Part shown: positions 63,062-64,000 of the stretch, one piece after another
Layout: each line of letters begins with the position of its first letter
Position numbering within the stretch: the first letter of the stretch is position 1
NCBI GenBank assembly: GCA_023415635.1
Contig: JAEZJV010000068.1
Coordinates: 1 to 64,000 of the forward strand
Length of the DNA: 64,000 bases
Source of the DNA: Bacillota bacterium
GTDB lineage: Bacteria; Bacillota; Clostridia; Lachnospirales; Lachnospiraceae
Direction: 5' to 3'
Program-made: the position numbers and the translations under genes
The notes under the pieces: model-generated
Told to the model about the DNA's origin: nothing
Seen by the model: only the letters and a program-made list of their open reading frames with translations
Database searches by the model: none

Positions 63062-64000
63062 CTATACGGTCTTCGACCCGATATTGACAGAGATCGGGTC
63101 AGCGGCTGCCATCTGCTTATAGATTTCGTAACGTTCCTTCGCATGAAGCTCGGCTCGTTCAAAAAGTTCATCTGACTGCTCCGGGAAGGTCTGTGCCAGT
63201 GAGCTGTATCTAACCTGTCCAAGGATAAAGTCCCGGAAGCTTTCTGCAGGTTCTTTGGAATCTAAGATAAATGGATTCTTACCTTCTTGCTTCAGAGATG
63301 GGTTATACCGATAGAGATGCCAATATCCTGCTTGTACTGCCTTCTTTATCGTTGCCATGCTTCTGCCCATTCCTTCCTTGATACCATGATTAATACAGGG
63401 TGCATAGGCTATAACAATGGATGGGCCATGGTATTCCTCCGCTTCACGAAGTGCCTTGATCAGCTGTGTATTATCTGCATGAATTCCGACCTGGGCTACA
63501 TATACATTTCCATAGGACATCATCATGCGGCCAAGATCCTTCTTACCCTGCTTCTTACCCGAAGCTGCAAATTTAGCAATCGCAGCGATCGGTGTAGCCT
63601 TTGAGGATTGTCCTCCTGTATTGGAATATACCTCTGTATCAAATACAAGTACATTGACATCCTCACCGGAGGACATCACATGATCCAGTCCACCGTAACC
63701 TATGTCATAAGCCCAGCCATCTCCGCCTACCAGCCAGATACTCCTTTTTGTAAGATAGTCCTGATTTTGCTTAATACTATTTACGATTTCCATTGTTTCT
63801 ACATCTGTAGAAGCAAAATTCTCCAATACATCGATGAGCTTGTTGCCGGCTTCTCCTGAAGCTCTACCGTCCTCCTTGTAATGCAGCCAGTCATGGCAGG
63901 CTTCCTTTACCTTCTCCTCCACGTTTTTATCAATCAGAATTCTCATATCCTGTTCCAGCTTATTGCGAAGCTGTTTTACCCCTAGATACATACCGTAGCC
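63062..64000 (-). CDS. nifJ: Pyruvate:ferredoxin (flavodoxin) oxidoreductase, C-terminal part
   Basis: Oxidative decarboxylation of pyruvate to acetyl-CoA with reduction of ferredoxin; the core route of anaerobic energy metabolism. The final 312 codons are present; the gene leaves the right edge in frame. GGDGWAYDIGYGGLDHV is the thiamine-diphosphate motif GDG...N-type, followed by NTGGQSSKATP. The Cys in APCINHG is a ligand of the proximal cluster. The C-terminus is typical of the single-chain enzyme. Confidence 0.95.
   Translation of the reverse strand, partial: GYGMYLGVKQLRNKLEQDMRILIDKNVEEKVKEACHDWLHYKEDGRASGEAGNKLIDVLENFASTDVETMEIVNSIKQNQDYLTKRSIWLVGGDGWAYDIGYGGLDHVMSSGEDVNVLVFDTEVYSNTGGQSSKATPIAAIAKFAASGKKQGKKDLGRMMMSYGNVYVAQVGIHADNTQLIKALREAEEYHGPSIVIAYAPCINHGIKEGMGRSMATIKKAVQAGYWHLYRYNPSLKQEGKNPFILDSKEPAESFRDFILGQVRYSSLAQTFPEQSDELFERAELHAKERYEIYKQMAAADPISVNIGSKTV

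Overview
The window is a chromosomal segment of a low-GC, endospore-forming member of the Clostridia. Gene families and order (short HisG with HisZ, RemA, Gpr, SpoIIP, a GerA-type operon, pyruvate:ferredoxin oxidoreductase, several clostridial ferredoxins) fit an anaerobic Lachnospiraceae-like organism; that placement is inference, since no rRNA gene is present. Most of it is core genome. I see no prophage, insertion sequence, CRISPR array or integrase.

Layout. 1-9,300: the start of a gene leaving the left edge, alaS, then a histidine operon read right to left (hisZ-G-D-B-A-IE) behind a near-consensus promoter with a 38-bp palindrome just after it. 9,300-16,000: recU, two pseudouridine synthases, a HAD phosphatase, an RsmF-like methyltransferase, a small alarmone synthetase and rsmE. 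16,000-29,200: the classic Firmicutes block prmA-dnaJ-dnaK-grpE-hrcA (CIRCE at the promoter), hemW, lepA, spoIIP, gpr and divergent rpsT; a small membrane gene broken by a frameshift sits between rsmE and prmA. 29,300-36,300: a surface (SLH) protein whose reading frame is open into the EamA transporter upstream, tRNA-Ser(CGA), holA, lepB, rpoZ, remA and yicC.

36,300-44,000: a more individual stretch: a protein with two Asp-rich motifs typical of class I isoprenoid/terpene synthases, an IscR-like regulator, an EamA exporter, a peroxiredoxin, an unusual Cys-rich iron-sulfur protein, small membrane proteins and thymidine kinase. 44,000-49,100: a BmpA-type nucleoside ABC importer. 49,200-57,900: a Gx transporter / NusG_II / ApbE group, Mrp-type ATPase, DUF4474 protein, metallophosphoesterase with a suspected frameshift near its start, flavin reductase, ferredoxin, GNAT, DUF421 and an M23 peptidase. 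58,000-64,000: a GerA-type germinant receptor operon in the order A-C-small protein-B, a small conserved protein, and the 3' part of a pyruvate:ferredoxin oxidoreductase gene cut by the right edge.

The best candidate for something undescribed is the isoprenoid-synthase-like protein at 36,993-38,237. Next are the HisIE protein carrying a decayed HisF-like barrel in an operon without hisF/hisH, the his operator-like palindrome, the Cys-rich iron-sulfur protein and the extra small gene in the germination operon. Three places look like single-base indels (15,951-16,168; about 31,741; about 53,470). They may be real mutations or sequence errors and should be checked first.
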